DNA from: JAIVGV01 sp035295985
Lineage (GTDB): Bacteria > Acidobacteriota > Blastocatellia > Pyrinomonadales > Pyrinomonadaceae
Assembly: GCA_035295985.1 (NCBI GenBank)
Contig: DATHBT010000038.1
Span: 1 to 12,198 of the forward strand
Direction of reading: 5' to 3'
DNA: 12,198 nt
Shown: positions 1 to 6,174 of the stretch, piece by piece
How the letters are laid out: every line of letters starts with the position of its first letter
Numbering within the stretch: position 1 is the first letter of the stretch
Made by a program: the position numbers and the translations under genes
The notes under the pieces: model-generated
Database searches by the model: none
What the model was told of the DNA's origin: nothing
What the model saw: only the letters and a program-made list of their open reading frames with translations

Positions 1-29
1 GCTAACAGCTAATCGCTAACAGCTAATAA
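1..29. repeat. Mini-repeat: tandem GCTAACAGCTAA units (island copy A)
   Basis: Two near-tandem copies of GCTAACAGCTAA separated by TC. The first 26 bases are identical to 11110-11135, the right arm of the inverted-repeat island near the other end of the window. The stretch is much more AT-rich than its surroundings and non-coding in all frames. It may be one arm of an island whose other arm lies left of the window. No transposase is nearby. The function is unknown; it looks like a dispersed intergenic repeat family. Confidence 0.75.
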
Positions 30-34
30 AGAGA

Positions 35-68
35 AGGCCCGCCGCGCTCTCCCCTTCGCGGCGGGCCT
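35..68 (-). terminator. Strong hairpin, twin 1 (12-bp stem, 10-nt loop)
   Basis: Arms 35-46 and 57-68 are perfectly complementary, GC-rich, and enclose the loop CTCTCCCCTT. Read on the minus strand the stem is followed by TCTCTTTATT, a loose U-rich tail, so it may be a backup terminator for the minus-strand gene at 260-985. The loop and upper stem repeat 16 bases (CCGCGCTCTCCCCTTC) found in the second hairpin at 174-215, although the rest of the stem differs. That pattern is unusual for plain terminators and is listed as a finding. Confidence 0.6.
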
Positions 69-111
69 CCCCTGTTGCGGTCGCTCACTTACGTCCTGAC
101 AGGGGCGACCG
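69..111. other. Possible H-type pseudoknot between the twin hairpins
   Basis: CCCCTG (69-74) is complementary to CAGGGG (100-105), and CGGTCG (78-83) is complementary to CGACCG (106-111). The order is A-B-A'-B', so the two 6-bp helices either form a pseudoknot with abutting 3' strands or exclude each other. The rest of 112-173 is AT-richer and shows no ORF or known RNA that I recognise. Helices this short can arise by chance in GC-rich DNA. Confidence 0.25.
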
Positions 112-173
112 AACCCGTTAAAAATTCTGCCAACTAAAACCGTCTCGATATAAGCACCTTCCGGGGTGTTTGT

Positions 174-215
174 CGGGGGCCTGCCCGCGCTCTCCCCTTC
201 ACGGGCAGGCCCCCG
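174..215 (-). terminator. Strong hairpin, twin 2, downstream of the glycine-zipper gene
   Basis: Arms 174-187 and 202-215 form a perfect 14-bp GC-rich stem around a 14-nt loop. It begins 44 bases downstream of the stop codon of the minus-strand gene at 260-985, as expected for its terminator. No real U-tract follows on the minus strand (next bases ACAAACACC), so intrinsic termination would be weak. It carries the same 16-base loop sequence (185-200) as the hairpin at 35-68. Confidence 0.55.
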
Positions 216-259
216 GCGCACCGGCGTCCCGTGCGGGTCGCCGATACCCTTTGCCGAAC

Positions 260-985
260 CTAGCGCGAGCCGCGGTACTCCGGCAGGCGCACACGCTGGT
301 TCAGGATGACGCCAAACTGCGTGCCAGACTCGACCTCGGCGTCCTTCTCATTCTCATAAACCCGCGCCCCGGTGCCGAGGCCGCCGCCGAGGATCGCGCC
401 GATGGCCGCGCCCTTGCCGCCGCCGGCAATCGCGCCGATGATCGCGCCCGTCGTCGCGCCGCCGCCGATGAAGATGGCGTCGCGCTTGCGGTTAGAGGTC
501 CCGCGCACCGCGCCCTCGTCGTCGGACTGCACGGCGTCGGCCTGCAAGGTCGTCAGCGAGCCGTTGATCGTGTGGCGCGCGCGGTTCGGGAGTTCGAGCG
601 AGTAGAAGCTGACCGAGATGCTGCCGGGCGTGCGCCGCTGCGCGCGCTTGACCGACGAGACGCGGCCGTGAATCTTGCTGCCGACGGGGGCGACCTCGAC
701 GCCGTCGCCGTAAATAGGCTCGGTCACGGTCGTCGTGAAGCGGTCGCCGACGCGCGCCGTCGCCGAGCTGAGTTCGCTGTCCATGCGCACGCGGATCACA
801 GTGTCCGCGTCAACGGTGAAGTAGCGGACGGCCGGGGTCGTCGTGCGCGCCGCGGGGCGAGCCGGCCGGCGGATGGCGGGCCGGCGGCGCGTCTGCGCCG
901 ACGCGGGCAGAACGGTCGCGGCCAGAAGCGCGGCGAGCGAGAAAAATGTCAGGGCGCGTCGCGCCGTGTTGCTTGTGCTCCCCAT
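260..985 (-). CDS. Secreted glycine-zipper protein, unknown function
   Basis: 241 residues. An N-terminal signal peptide is clear: basic start, hydrophobic core at about 11-26, and a likely cut after ASA at residue 30. A basic Arg/Pro-rich linker follows (33-53). The middle (about 54-135) has the pattern of small beta domains with 'lsSatarvGDrf' and 'vaPvGSkihGrVssV', a form I associate with periplasmic proteins of Acidobacteria-like bacteria. Residues 171-210 are a glycine zipper (GGG-x4-G-x3-G-x3-GGG repeats) of the kind that packs in membranes. The end (218-235) repeats an 'esGTqfgviLnq.vrLP' motif. An AGGAG ribosome site sits 9 bases before the ATG. The gene stands alone, divergent from the peroxiredoxin. 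A role in the envelope is inference; no enzymatic motif is seen. Confidence 0.85.
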   Translation of the reverse strand: MGSTSNTARRALTFFSLAALLAATVLPASAQTRRRPAIRRPARPAARTTTPAVRYFTVDADTVIRVRMDSELSSATARVGDRFTTTVTEPIYGDGVEVAPVGSKIHGRVSSVKRAQRRTPGSISVSFYSLELPNRARHTINGSLTTLQADAVQSDDEGAVRGTSNRKRDAIFIGGGATTGAIIGAIAGGGKGAAIGAILGGGLGTGARVYENEKDAEVESGTQFGVILNQRVRLPEYRGSR

Positions 986-1343
986 CTGCTGAATCTCCTC
1001 TCAAGTGGGCTGCCGGTTTCATCCCCTCAGTTGCCCCCAAGCGTCGCCGGCCGCCACGCTCACAGTAAGTGCAACGGCCGTGCCACGCCCGAAGCTCGCT
1101 TTGAAATACGAAGATTGACGAACTTGTAGCCTATTTCCGCCGCGAAAAAAAAGTGCGAGGGCGGGCAACTATCAAGGCCCTGAACGAAGTCGGCAGAACA
1201 CGAGAGGCTGCTGCACGATATCGTGCGACGTGGCCGAACACGCTAAGTCAACTTTGTATTGGGCGTGAGGCGCGGCGGGGTAAAGTGAGTTAGAATCCAC
1301 GCGCCCTAAAACCCCTGTAATCCCGACCGAAGGAGAAAATATT
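986..1343. other. 358-bp divergent intergenic region
   Basis: Lies between the minus-strand glycine-zipper gene and the plus-strand peroxiredoxin. It has no convincing ORF: reading frames across it are antisense extensions of the neighbours. It contains AGGAG sites for both genes, an A8 run (1145-1152), and a perfect 14-bp palindrome (1213-1226). TAGAAT (1291-1296) resembles a -10 box for the peroxiredoxin but has no good -35 partner. Promoters for both genes should be here, but I cannot place them firmly. Confidence 0.6.
1213..1226. promoter_or_regulatory. Perfect 14-bp palindrome, possible operator
   Basis: GCACGATATCGTGC reads the same on both strands with no spacer and is flanked by unpaired bases. 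It sits about 118 bp upstream of the peroxiredoxin start and about 228 bp upstream of the divergent gene start. The length and symmetry fit a dimeric helix-turn-helix repressor site. It does not resemble the AT-rich Fur/PerR boxes, so the Fur-family gene in this window is not an obvious binder. Confidence 0.4.
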
Positions 1344-1997
1344 ATGAGCACCGCAGCCGAACCCGCCCCCTCGATGCCGCGCATCAACGAGATCGCGCCC
1401 GACTTCGAGGCCAAAACCACGCACGGCGTCATGCGCCTGTCCGACCTGCGCGGCAAGTGGATCGTCCTCTTCTCACACCCGGCCGACTTCACGCCCGTCT
1501 GCTCGACCGAGTTCGTCGAGTTCGCGCGCCGCTCCGACGAGTTCAGGCAAAAGAACGCGCAGCTCGTCGGACTCTCCGTGGATTCCGTCACGGCTCACAT
1601 CGCCTGGATCAGGAACATGCAGGATCACTTCGGCGTCAGGATCGACTTCCCCGTCATCGCCGACCTCGACACGAAGGTGGCGCAGCGCTACGGCCTGATC
1701 CATCCGGGCGCGTCCGAGACGGCGACCGTGCGCGCCGTCTTCATCATCGACGACAAGGGCGTCGTCCGCGCCATCATCTACTACCCGATGTCGCTGGGGC
1801 GCAACATCGACGAAATCCTCCGCGCCCTCGAAGCCCTGCAAACGGCCGACGCGAACGCCTGCGCCACGCCCGCCAACTGGAAGCCCGGCGACAAGGTGAT
1901 CGTGCCGCCGCCGCAGACGCTCGAAGACGCCGAGAAGCGCATGCAATCCGGCTACGAAGTGACCGACTGGTACTTCTCCAAGCGCGACCTCTCCTGA
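1344..1997 (+). CDS. Peroxiredoxin, 1-Cys Prx6/archaeal type
   Basis: 217 residues, thiol peroxidase of the AhpC/TSA superfamily that reduces hydrogen peroxide and organic peroxides in the cytoplasm. The active-site motif is HPADFTPVCSTE (45-56) with peroxidatic Cys53; Thr50 and Arg130 match the conserved catalytic set. The C-terminal domain (about 165-217) with 'ANWKPGDKVIVPPP' is typical of the Prx6 branch, which forms dimers or decamers. The C-terminal cysteine pair of archaeal enzymes is absent; the only other cysteine is Cys173, so a 1-Cys mechanism with an external thiol is likely. The start is well supported by AAGGAG 8 bases upstream. The gene appears monocistronic, since a separate promoter follows it. 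The electron donor cannot be told from the sequence. Confidence 0.95.
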   Translation: MSTAAEPAPSMPRINEIAPDFEAKTTHGVMRLSDLRGKWIVLFSHPADFTPVCSTEFVEFARRSDEFRQKNAQLVGLSVDSVTAHIAWIRNMQDHFGVRIDFPVIADLDTKVAQRYGLIHPGASETATVRAVFIIDDKGVVRAIIYYPMSLGRNIDEILRALEALQTADANACATPANWKPGDKVIVPPPQTLEDAEKRMQSGYEVTDWYFSKRDLS

Positions 1998-2055
1998 AGC
2001 GTCCGGTCGCGTACACAGGCGAACTCGCCGCGCCCGGCCTCTCCTATTTAAAGCA

Positions 2056-2084
2056 TTGCCAGAGGGGCGCGCCGCGTTTATGAT
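2056..2084 (+). promoter_or_regulatory. Sigma-70-type promoter for the PLP enzyme
   Basis: TTGCCA (2056-2061) and TATGAT (2079-2084) are separated by 17 bases, each matching consensus at five of six positions. Transcription would start near 2091, giving a leader of about 134 bases before the ATG at 2225. The leader has a 6-bp stem (TCCGGC 2148-2153 with GCCGGA 2170-2175). I see no SAM or other known riboswitch core in it. Confidence 0.6.
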
Positions 2085-2224
2085 GGGGCCACCGCTTTAC
2101 CGAAGTTTTAAGAGGCCAGCCGCGCCCCCGTTTGTTTACCGGCGTCGTCCGGCTTCCGCTCGCGTGCGCGCCGGAGTCGGGCTTTCTCACGGAGTCCTTC
2201 GCAGGGAAGTTGAGCAGGGTTCAG

Positions 2225-3457
2225 ATGGAACAGGACAAGGAAGCAGGCGAGGAAGGCTGTAGCCGCGGGCTGGCGTTCGAGACGCGGCTCGTACACGCGG
2301 GCGAGCGGCTCGCGCCGCCCGTCGGCAAACCAGTCGCCACGCCCATCTACGCCACGACGACCTTCACCTACGACTCGATGGCCGAGATGGACGAGGTCTT
2401 CGCGGGCTCCCGGCAGGGCTACTGCTACTCGCGCTACAGCAACCCGACAGTCCACGCGCTCGAAACCGCCGTCCGCTCGCTCGAAGACGGCGCTGGCGCG
2501 TGCGCCTTCGGCTCAGGGATGGCCGCGCTGCACGCAGCCTTCCTTGCCTGCGACCTCGCGCCCGGCGCAGTCGTGCTCGCCGCGCGTGCGCTGTACGGGA
2601 CGACGACGCACCTGCTCCAAACTGTCTTCCAGCAGTTCGGCGTCGAAACCATCCTCGCGGACTTCGGCGACCTCGCCGCGTTGCGCGAGCTGGCGCACAA
2701 CAGGCGGCCGCGCGCGCTCGTCTGCGAGACGATCTCCAACCCGCTGCTCGAAGTCTGCGACATCGAGGGTGTCGCGGAGATAGCGCACGAGGTCGGGGCG
2801 CGGCTTGTCGTCGATAACACGTTCGCGTCGCCGTACCTGTGCGGCCCGCTGCGCCACGGCGCGGACTTCTCCGTCCACAGCGCGACGAAGTACCTGAGCG
2901 GCCACGGCGACGCGACGGGCGGCGTGGCCGTCGCGCGCGACGCCGAGGGCTGGGAAAAGCTGCTCGCCGCGCGCGCGACCGTAGGCGGCGTGCTAAGTGT
3001 CTTCGAGGCGCACGAGATCATGCGCGGCGTCAAAACCCTGGGCGTGCGCATGGAGCGGCAGTGCGCGAACGCGCGGCAGTTGGCCGAGCGCCTGTCGGAC
3101 AACCCGAAGGTCGGCCGCGTACACCACCCCGGACTCACGGCTTCAAACGGCCGCTCGTCGGTCGCGCGCCGCGTCCTGCGCGCGCCGCACACGGGCGCGC
3201 TCGTCTCGATCCAATTGGCCGACGACACGCGTGAGGCTGCCTTCCGCTTCATGGACAATTTAAAGCTGTGCGTGCGGCTGACGAGCCTCGGCGACGTGCT
3301 GACGAGCGTATCTCACCCGGCGACCTCGTCACACAGGAGCCTCAGCCCTGAGCACCGCCGCGAGATGGGCATCACCGAAAGCCTCGTGCGCATCTCGGTC
3401 GGCATCGAAGACGCCGAAGACATCATCCGCGATGTGGAGCAGGCGCTCGAAGCGTAG
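2225..3457 (+). CDS. Cys/Met-metabolism PLP-dependent enzyme (cystathionine gamma-synthase/lyase family)
   Basis: 410 residues from the ATG chosen here. A TTG at 2132 would add 31 residues that lack family resemblance, and the ATG gives the usual family length. Fold-type I gamma-family marks: Tyr68/Arg70 in YSRYSNPT (phosphate contact from the neighbouring subunit), Tyr124, Asp197 in VVDNTFASPY, PLP Lys222 in SATKYLSGHGD, and Arg389 in LVRISVGIED for the substrate carboxylate. The family covers cystathionine gamma-synthase, cystathionine gamma-lyase, methionine gamma-lyase and O-acetylhomoserine sulfhydrylase. The motif after Tyr124 is YGTT, so the cysteine typical of methionine gamma-lyase (YGCT) is missing. 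Which reaction is catalysed cannot be decided, and no Met or Cys pathway gene adjoins it. Likely cytoplasmic tetramer. The ribosome site is weak. Confidence 0.9.
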   Translation: MEQDKEAGEEGCSRGLAFETRLVHAGERLAPPVGKPVATPIYATTTFTYDSMAEMDEVFAGSRQGYCYSRYSNPTVHALETAVRSLEDGAGACAFGSGMAALHAAFLACDLAPGAVVLAARALYGTTTHLLQTVFQQFGVETILADFGDLAALRELAHNRRPRALVCETISNPLLEVCDIEGVAEIAHEVGARLVVDNTFASPYLCGPLRHGADFSVHSATKYLSGHGDATGGVAVARDAEGWEKLLAARATVGGVLSVFEAHEIMRGVKTLGVRMERQCANARQLAERLSDNPKVGRVHHPGLTASNGRSSVARRVLRAPHTGALVSIQLADDTREAAFRFMDNLKLCVRLTSLGDVLTSVSHPATSSHRSLSPEHRREMGITESLVRISVGIEDAEDIIRDVEQALEA

Positions 3458-3567
3458 GGAGGCGGCGCCGTGCGTAGAATATCGACGGCGTATGAATGCC
3501 GATGGCCGCGCCCTCGCGTCTCGCAAGGGTTCCCCCGGCCAACCGTTCGGGAGGCGGGAGGGTTGCC

Positions 3568-4839
3568 ATGAGGACTGATGTGAAGGTGAGTTCAGTCGTG
3601 CTTGGCCGTGCGCGCCCTTTCGCCGCACTGCTCTGCGTCCTCTGCGCGCTCTGCCTGCTCTGCTCCCGACACGCCGCGGCGCAGGACGATTCGCGGCCAG
3701 CGGGCGACGGCGCGATGAAGTTCGACGAGTACGGCAACCTCCCCCACTGCGACTTGACAGCGCGGCTCGACAACCTCGCCAACCTGCTGCAAGAGAATCC
3801 GAATGCGGCCGGCTACATTGTCACTTACGACGCGGCGAAGGGCCGCCCCGGCTTCGCCAAGTATGCCGCCGAGTGGCAGATGGACTACCTCGTAAACTCG
3901 CGCGGCGTCGCCCCCGAGAGGATCGTCGCCTTCGGGGCGGGGCGTTATCAGGGGGAGGAGTTGAAGACGGAGTTGTGGGTCGTGCCGCCCGGCGCGAAGG
4001 CCCCGGCCGAGGCCGCGCCACCCGACGCAGAGCCGCCATTCTCCGGCAGGTACGCCACCTCCGTGATGCAGTACGACACGAATTTCGACGACGCGGAAGA
4101 GATGCCGACCTTCAACTCGATGTCGGTCGTGCGACGCGCCTTCGCCGGCCTGCTCAGGAAGCAGCCCAAATCTAAAGCTTATCTGGTCGCCTACGCGGAC
4201 GCGCAGAGCACGCCCGGCACTTGGCGCAGGCTCGCGACTATCGATAAGTTACGGCTCGAAGAGTTGGGCGTTGAGCCTTCGCGGCTTGAGATCGTCAACG
4301 GCGGCACTCTCAAGAAGAAGCGCGAATACGAAATGGCGGGCGAGGTAGAACTCTGGATCGTGCCGGAGGACGCGCCGCCACCCGTCAAGGCGAAGAAGCG
4401 CGAGAAGCGGCTCCGAGAGGCCGCTATGATCGGCTCTTACACGCACTACGACTGGAAAGAAGAGGCGGCGCGCGAGCGCACGTGGCTGCTCGAAAACCTC
4501 GCCCAGATGCTGCGCGAAGACGCGGGGCGCGTCGGCTGCCTCGTCGTCTTTCGGGACGACTCGCCGCCGGAGTTCGACGAGGTGAGCGGCGAGGTGAAGA
4601 CGCCCTTCGACTATGTCGCGCTGGCGGGCGAGTTGCGGCGCGAACTGCGGGAGCGTTACCGCATCGAGGAGCACCGCTTCGTGCTGCTCGTCGGCGCGGC
4701 GGGCGAGTGGCAGGGGAGTTCACTCGAAACGTGGATCGTGCCGAAGGGCGTCGCCTTGCCCGACCCGGCCGAGATCGTCAGGCGGCGCGCGGCCGAGATG
4801 GAAGCCGGCGAAGACGGCGGAGACGCCGAAAAACCTTGA
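3568..4839 (+). CDS. Secreted protein with three degenerate OmpA-like repeats
   Basis: 423 residues from the ATG preceded by GGGAGGG; an upstream ATG at 3496 is in frame but would bury the signal peptide. The signal peptide has a Leu/Cys-rich core (18-32) and a likely cut after AAA-Q (38/39). Three tandem domains follow, about 52-145, 172-270 and 288-395. Each has an amphipathic helix, a 'gYiVtYdA'-like strand (near 82, 204 and 323), a second helix ending in 'GV.p.Ri' or similar, and a closing 'ELW(I/V)VP' strand. The closing Trp residues fall at 137, 263 and 389, exactly 126 apart. The order resembles the OmpA C-terminal fold, but the usual peptidoglycan-binding Asp/Arg pair is not clear. 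Ends in an acidic tail. A rhodanese gene follows 23 bases later. The function is unknown; an envelope scaffold is a guess. Confidence 0.85.
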   Translation: MRTDVKVSSVVLGRARPFAALLCVLCALCLLCSRHAAAQDDSRPAGDGAMKFDEYGNLPHCDLTARLDNLANLLQENPNAAGYIVTYDAAKGRPGFAKYAAEWQMDYLVNSRGVAPERIVAFGAGRYQGEELKTELWVVPPGAKAPAEAAPPDAEPPFSGRYATSVMQYDTNFDDAEEMPTFNSMSVVRRAFAGLLRKQPKSKAYLVAYADAQSTPGTWRRLATIDKLRLEELGVEPSRLEIVNGGTLKKKREYEMAGEVELWIVPEDAPPPVKAKKREKRLREAAMIGSYTHYDWKEEAARERTWLLENLAQMLREDAGRVGCLVVFRDDSPPEFDEVSGEVKTPFDYVALAGELRRELRERYRIEEHRFVLLVGAAGEWQGSSLETWIVPKGVALPDPAEIVRRRAAEMEAGEDGGDAEKP

Positions 4840-4862
4840 ACCCCGGAGGCCCCGATTCAGGA

Positions 4863-5183
4863 ATGGAAGAGATCACCGCGACCGAGTTGAAGCAGCGTTT
4901 GGACAGGGGGGACGACTTGCAGATCGTAGACGTGCGCGAGCAGAAGGAGTACGACGCGGCGCGCCTCGAAAACTCGAAACTGATCCCCCTCGGCGAGGTC
5001 GTCAACCGCATGGGAGAGATCGACGCGAGCCGCGAGACGGTCGTCCACTGCAAGGGCGGGGTGCGAAGCGCCAAGGCCATCGAGGCGCTCAGGCGCTCTG
5101 GCTTCCAGGGCCGCCTCATCAACCTCAAGGGCGGCATCACCGCGTGGTCGGACGAAGTCGATCCGTCCGTGCCGAAGTATTGA
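4863..5183 (+). CDS. Single-domain rhodanese-like sulfurtransferase
   Basis: 106 residues, one rhodanese domain. Visible marks are 'IVDVREQKEYDAARLENSKLIP' (21-42) and the active loop HCKGGVRS (62-69) with catalytic Cys63, then 'LKGGITAW' near the end, all typical of GlpE/PspE-sized enzymes. It would carry persulfide sulfur from thiosulfate or a protein donor to an acceptor in the cytoplasm; no signal peptide is seen. GGAGG lies 13 bases before the ATG, a slightly long spacing. Only 23 bases separate it from the triple-repeat gene, so they are probably co-transcribed, but no functional link is evident. A strong palindrome 27 bases downstream ends the unit. Members of this family occasionally serve redox signalling rather than bulk sulfur transfer. 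Confidence 0.92.
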   Translation: MEEITATELKQRLDRGDDLQIVDVREQKEYDAARLENSKLIPLGEVVNRMGEIDASRETVVHCKGGVRSAKAIEALRRSGFQGRLINLKGGITAWSDEVDPSVPKY

Positions 5184-5210
5184 GACTCCGACCGGCGGGA
5201 AACTAAGACT

Positions 5211-5258
5211 AGGCACAAAGCGGCCGACGCCCCGCGGGGCGTCGGCCGCTTTGTGCCT
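5211..5258. terminator. Perfect 48-nt palindrome, bidirectional terminator
   Basis: Bases 5211-5234 and 5235-5258 are exact reverse complements, giving a stem of over 20 bp with only the central bases left for the loop. It has AAAGCGG on one side and CCGCTTT on the other, and lies between convergent genes (rhodanese plus, ferritin-like minus), the usual place for a shared terminator. There is no long U-tract. Confidence 0.8.
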
Positions 5259-5273
5259 TCAATGTTACTTCAA

Positions 5274-5289
5274 ACGCCGCACGCGGCGT
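5274..5289 (-). terminator. Small hairpin after the ferritin-like gene
   Basis: ACGCCGC (5274-5280) pairs with GCGGCGT (5283-5289) around two bases. On the minus strand it begins 7 bases after the stop codon and is followed by TTG, so it could aid termination ahead of the larger palindrome. The loop is too tight for the full stem to form. Confidence 0.35.
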
Positions 5290-5296
5290 GACCGTT

Positions 5297-5590
5297 TTAC
5301 GAGCCTGTGCCGCTGGCCGCCTGGCCTTGACCCTGTCCGCCCCCCTGCTCGCGCGCGAGGTAGCGCGCGAGCAGTCGCTTGGCGTGATCGGCGCGCCGCT
5401 GGTTCTCCTGCTTGAGGTCGTTAAAGAACTGGATGAGTTCCTGGTCGCCCTCCTGCTCGGCGTCGGCGATGTAGATGGCCTCGGTCTCCGCGCCCTGGAG
5501 CGTGTGGTAGATGGTGCTCACCAGGTTGTAGACGATGTCGCGCGTGCCTGTATTCCCCTGGCTGCTGTCGTCGCCACGATTCTGAGACAT
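5297..5590 (-). CDS. Short ferritin-like helical-hairpin protein, function unknown
   Basis: 97 residues. A polar N-terminus (1-16) is followed by two predicted long helices, about 18-46 and 49-78, then a Gly/Gln-rich tail (80-97). The helices carry spaced acidic and aromatic residues (Tyr28, His29, Glu35, Glu37, Tyr40, Asp43, Glu45, then Glu62, Asp68, His69), and 'YIADAEQEGDQELIQFFNDLKQEN' reads like one half of a ferritin-like four-helix bundle, so it would need to dimerise. The exact ExxH iron motif is not present, so metal binding is unproven. A well-formed promoter lies at 5657-5686 and AAGGGG precedes the ATG, so this is a real gene with its own transcript. It is soluble, with no signal peptide. 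Confidence 0.8.
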   Translation of the reverse strand: MSQNRGDDSSQGNTGTRDIVYNLVSTIYHTLQGAETEAIYIADAEQEGDQELIQFFNDLKQENQRRADHAKRLLARYLAREQGGGQGQGQAASGTGS

Positions 5591-5656
5591 AGCTTCACCC
5601 CTTTATCAACTTGAAGTTTCGACACTCACTGGGGGCGGACGGGGAACGGTGCGGAG

Positions 5657-5686
5657 ATTGTAGGAACGCCGAGCGCCCGCGGTCAA
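5657..5686 (-). promoter_or_regulatory. Promoter of the ferritin-like gene
   Basis: On the minus strand TTGACC (5686-5681) and TACAAT (5662-5657) are separated by 18 bases, each at five of six consensus positions. The expected start near 5650 leaves a leader of about 60 bases to the ATG at 5590. Confidence 0.65.
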
Positions 5687-5748
5687 GAAGCGCGCAGGCG
5701 GGGCCGCGTTACAGGCGGGTTAAAACTGCGCCCTTTGAAAAATGGTAG

Positions 5749-6067
<319 letters not shown>

Positions 6068-6080
6068 ACGAGTGTCAGGG

Positions 6081-6110
6081 AAGATAGCACGCGCGCGGCG
6101 GGCGGGCCAA
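6081..6110 (-). promoter_or_regulatory. Promoter of the tRNA-Leu gene
   Basis: On the minus strand TTGGCC (6110-6105) and TATCTT (6086-6081) are 18 bases apart. The start would fall near 6074, a few bases before tRNA position 1 at 6067. Confidence 0.5.
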
Positions 6111-6135
6111 CTTCTACACAGGCGCGCGCGCCGGG

Positions 6136-6144
6136 TGTTATACT
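6136..6144 (+). promoter_or_regulatory. Extended -10 promoter of the Fur-family gene
   Basis: TGTTATACT fits the extended -10 form TGnTATAAT at all but one position, and no clear -35 box lies upstream. Transcription would begin near 6151, leaving a short leader with GGAGG at 6157-6161. No Fur-box-like AT-rich palindrome overlaps it, so autoregulation is not evident. Confidence 0.5.
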
Positions 6145-6174
6145 GGCCGCACCGACGGAGGTTGAAATTCCAGA

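Noticed and set aside
1..29. CRISPR repeats
   Set aside because: Units are short, directly abutting and AT-rich, with no regular unique spacers and no cas genes.
170..1129. 319-codon plus-strand open frame over the glycine-zipper gene
   Set aside because: It is Arg/Ala-rich antisense translation. The minus-strand frame has a signal peptide, glycine zipper and good ribosome site.
2132..2224. TTG start adding 31 residues to the PLP enzyme
   Set aside because: No ribosome site, no family resemblance in the extra residues, and the ATG at 2225 gives normal length.
2091..2224. SAM or T-box riboswitch before the PLP enzyme
   Set aside because: No recognisable conserved core of either class could be found; only short GC stems.
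3496..3567. Upstream ATG for the triple-repeat protein
   Set aside because: It would put 24 residues before the signal peptide. The ATG at 3568 has GGGAGGG in front.
4482..4862. Longer rhodanese frame with a 127-residue N-terminal extension
   Set aside because: That part is an out-of-frame shadow of the triple-repeat gene, Arg-rich, and the true ATG at 4863 has GGAGG upstream.
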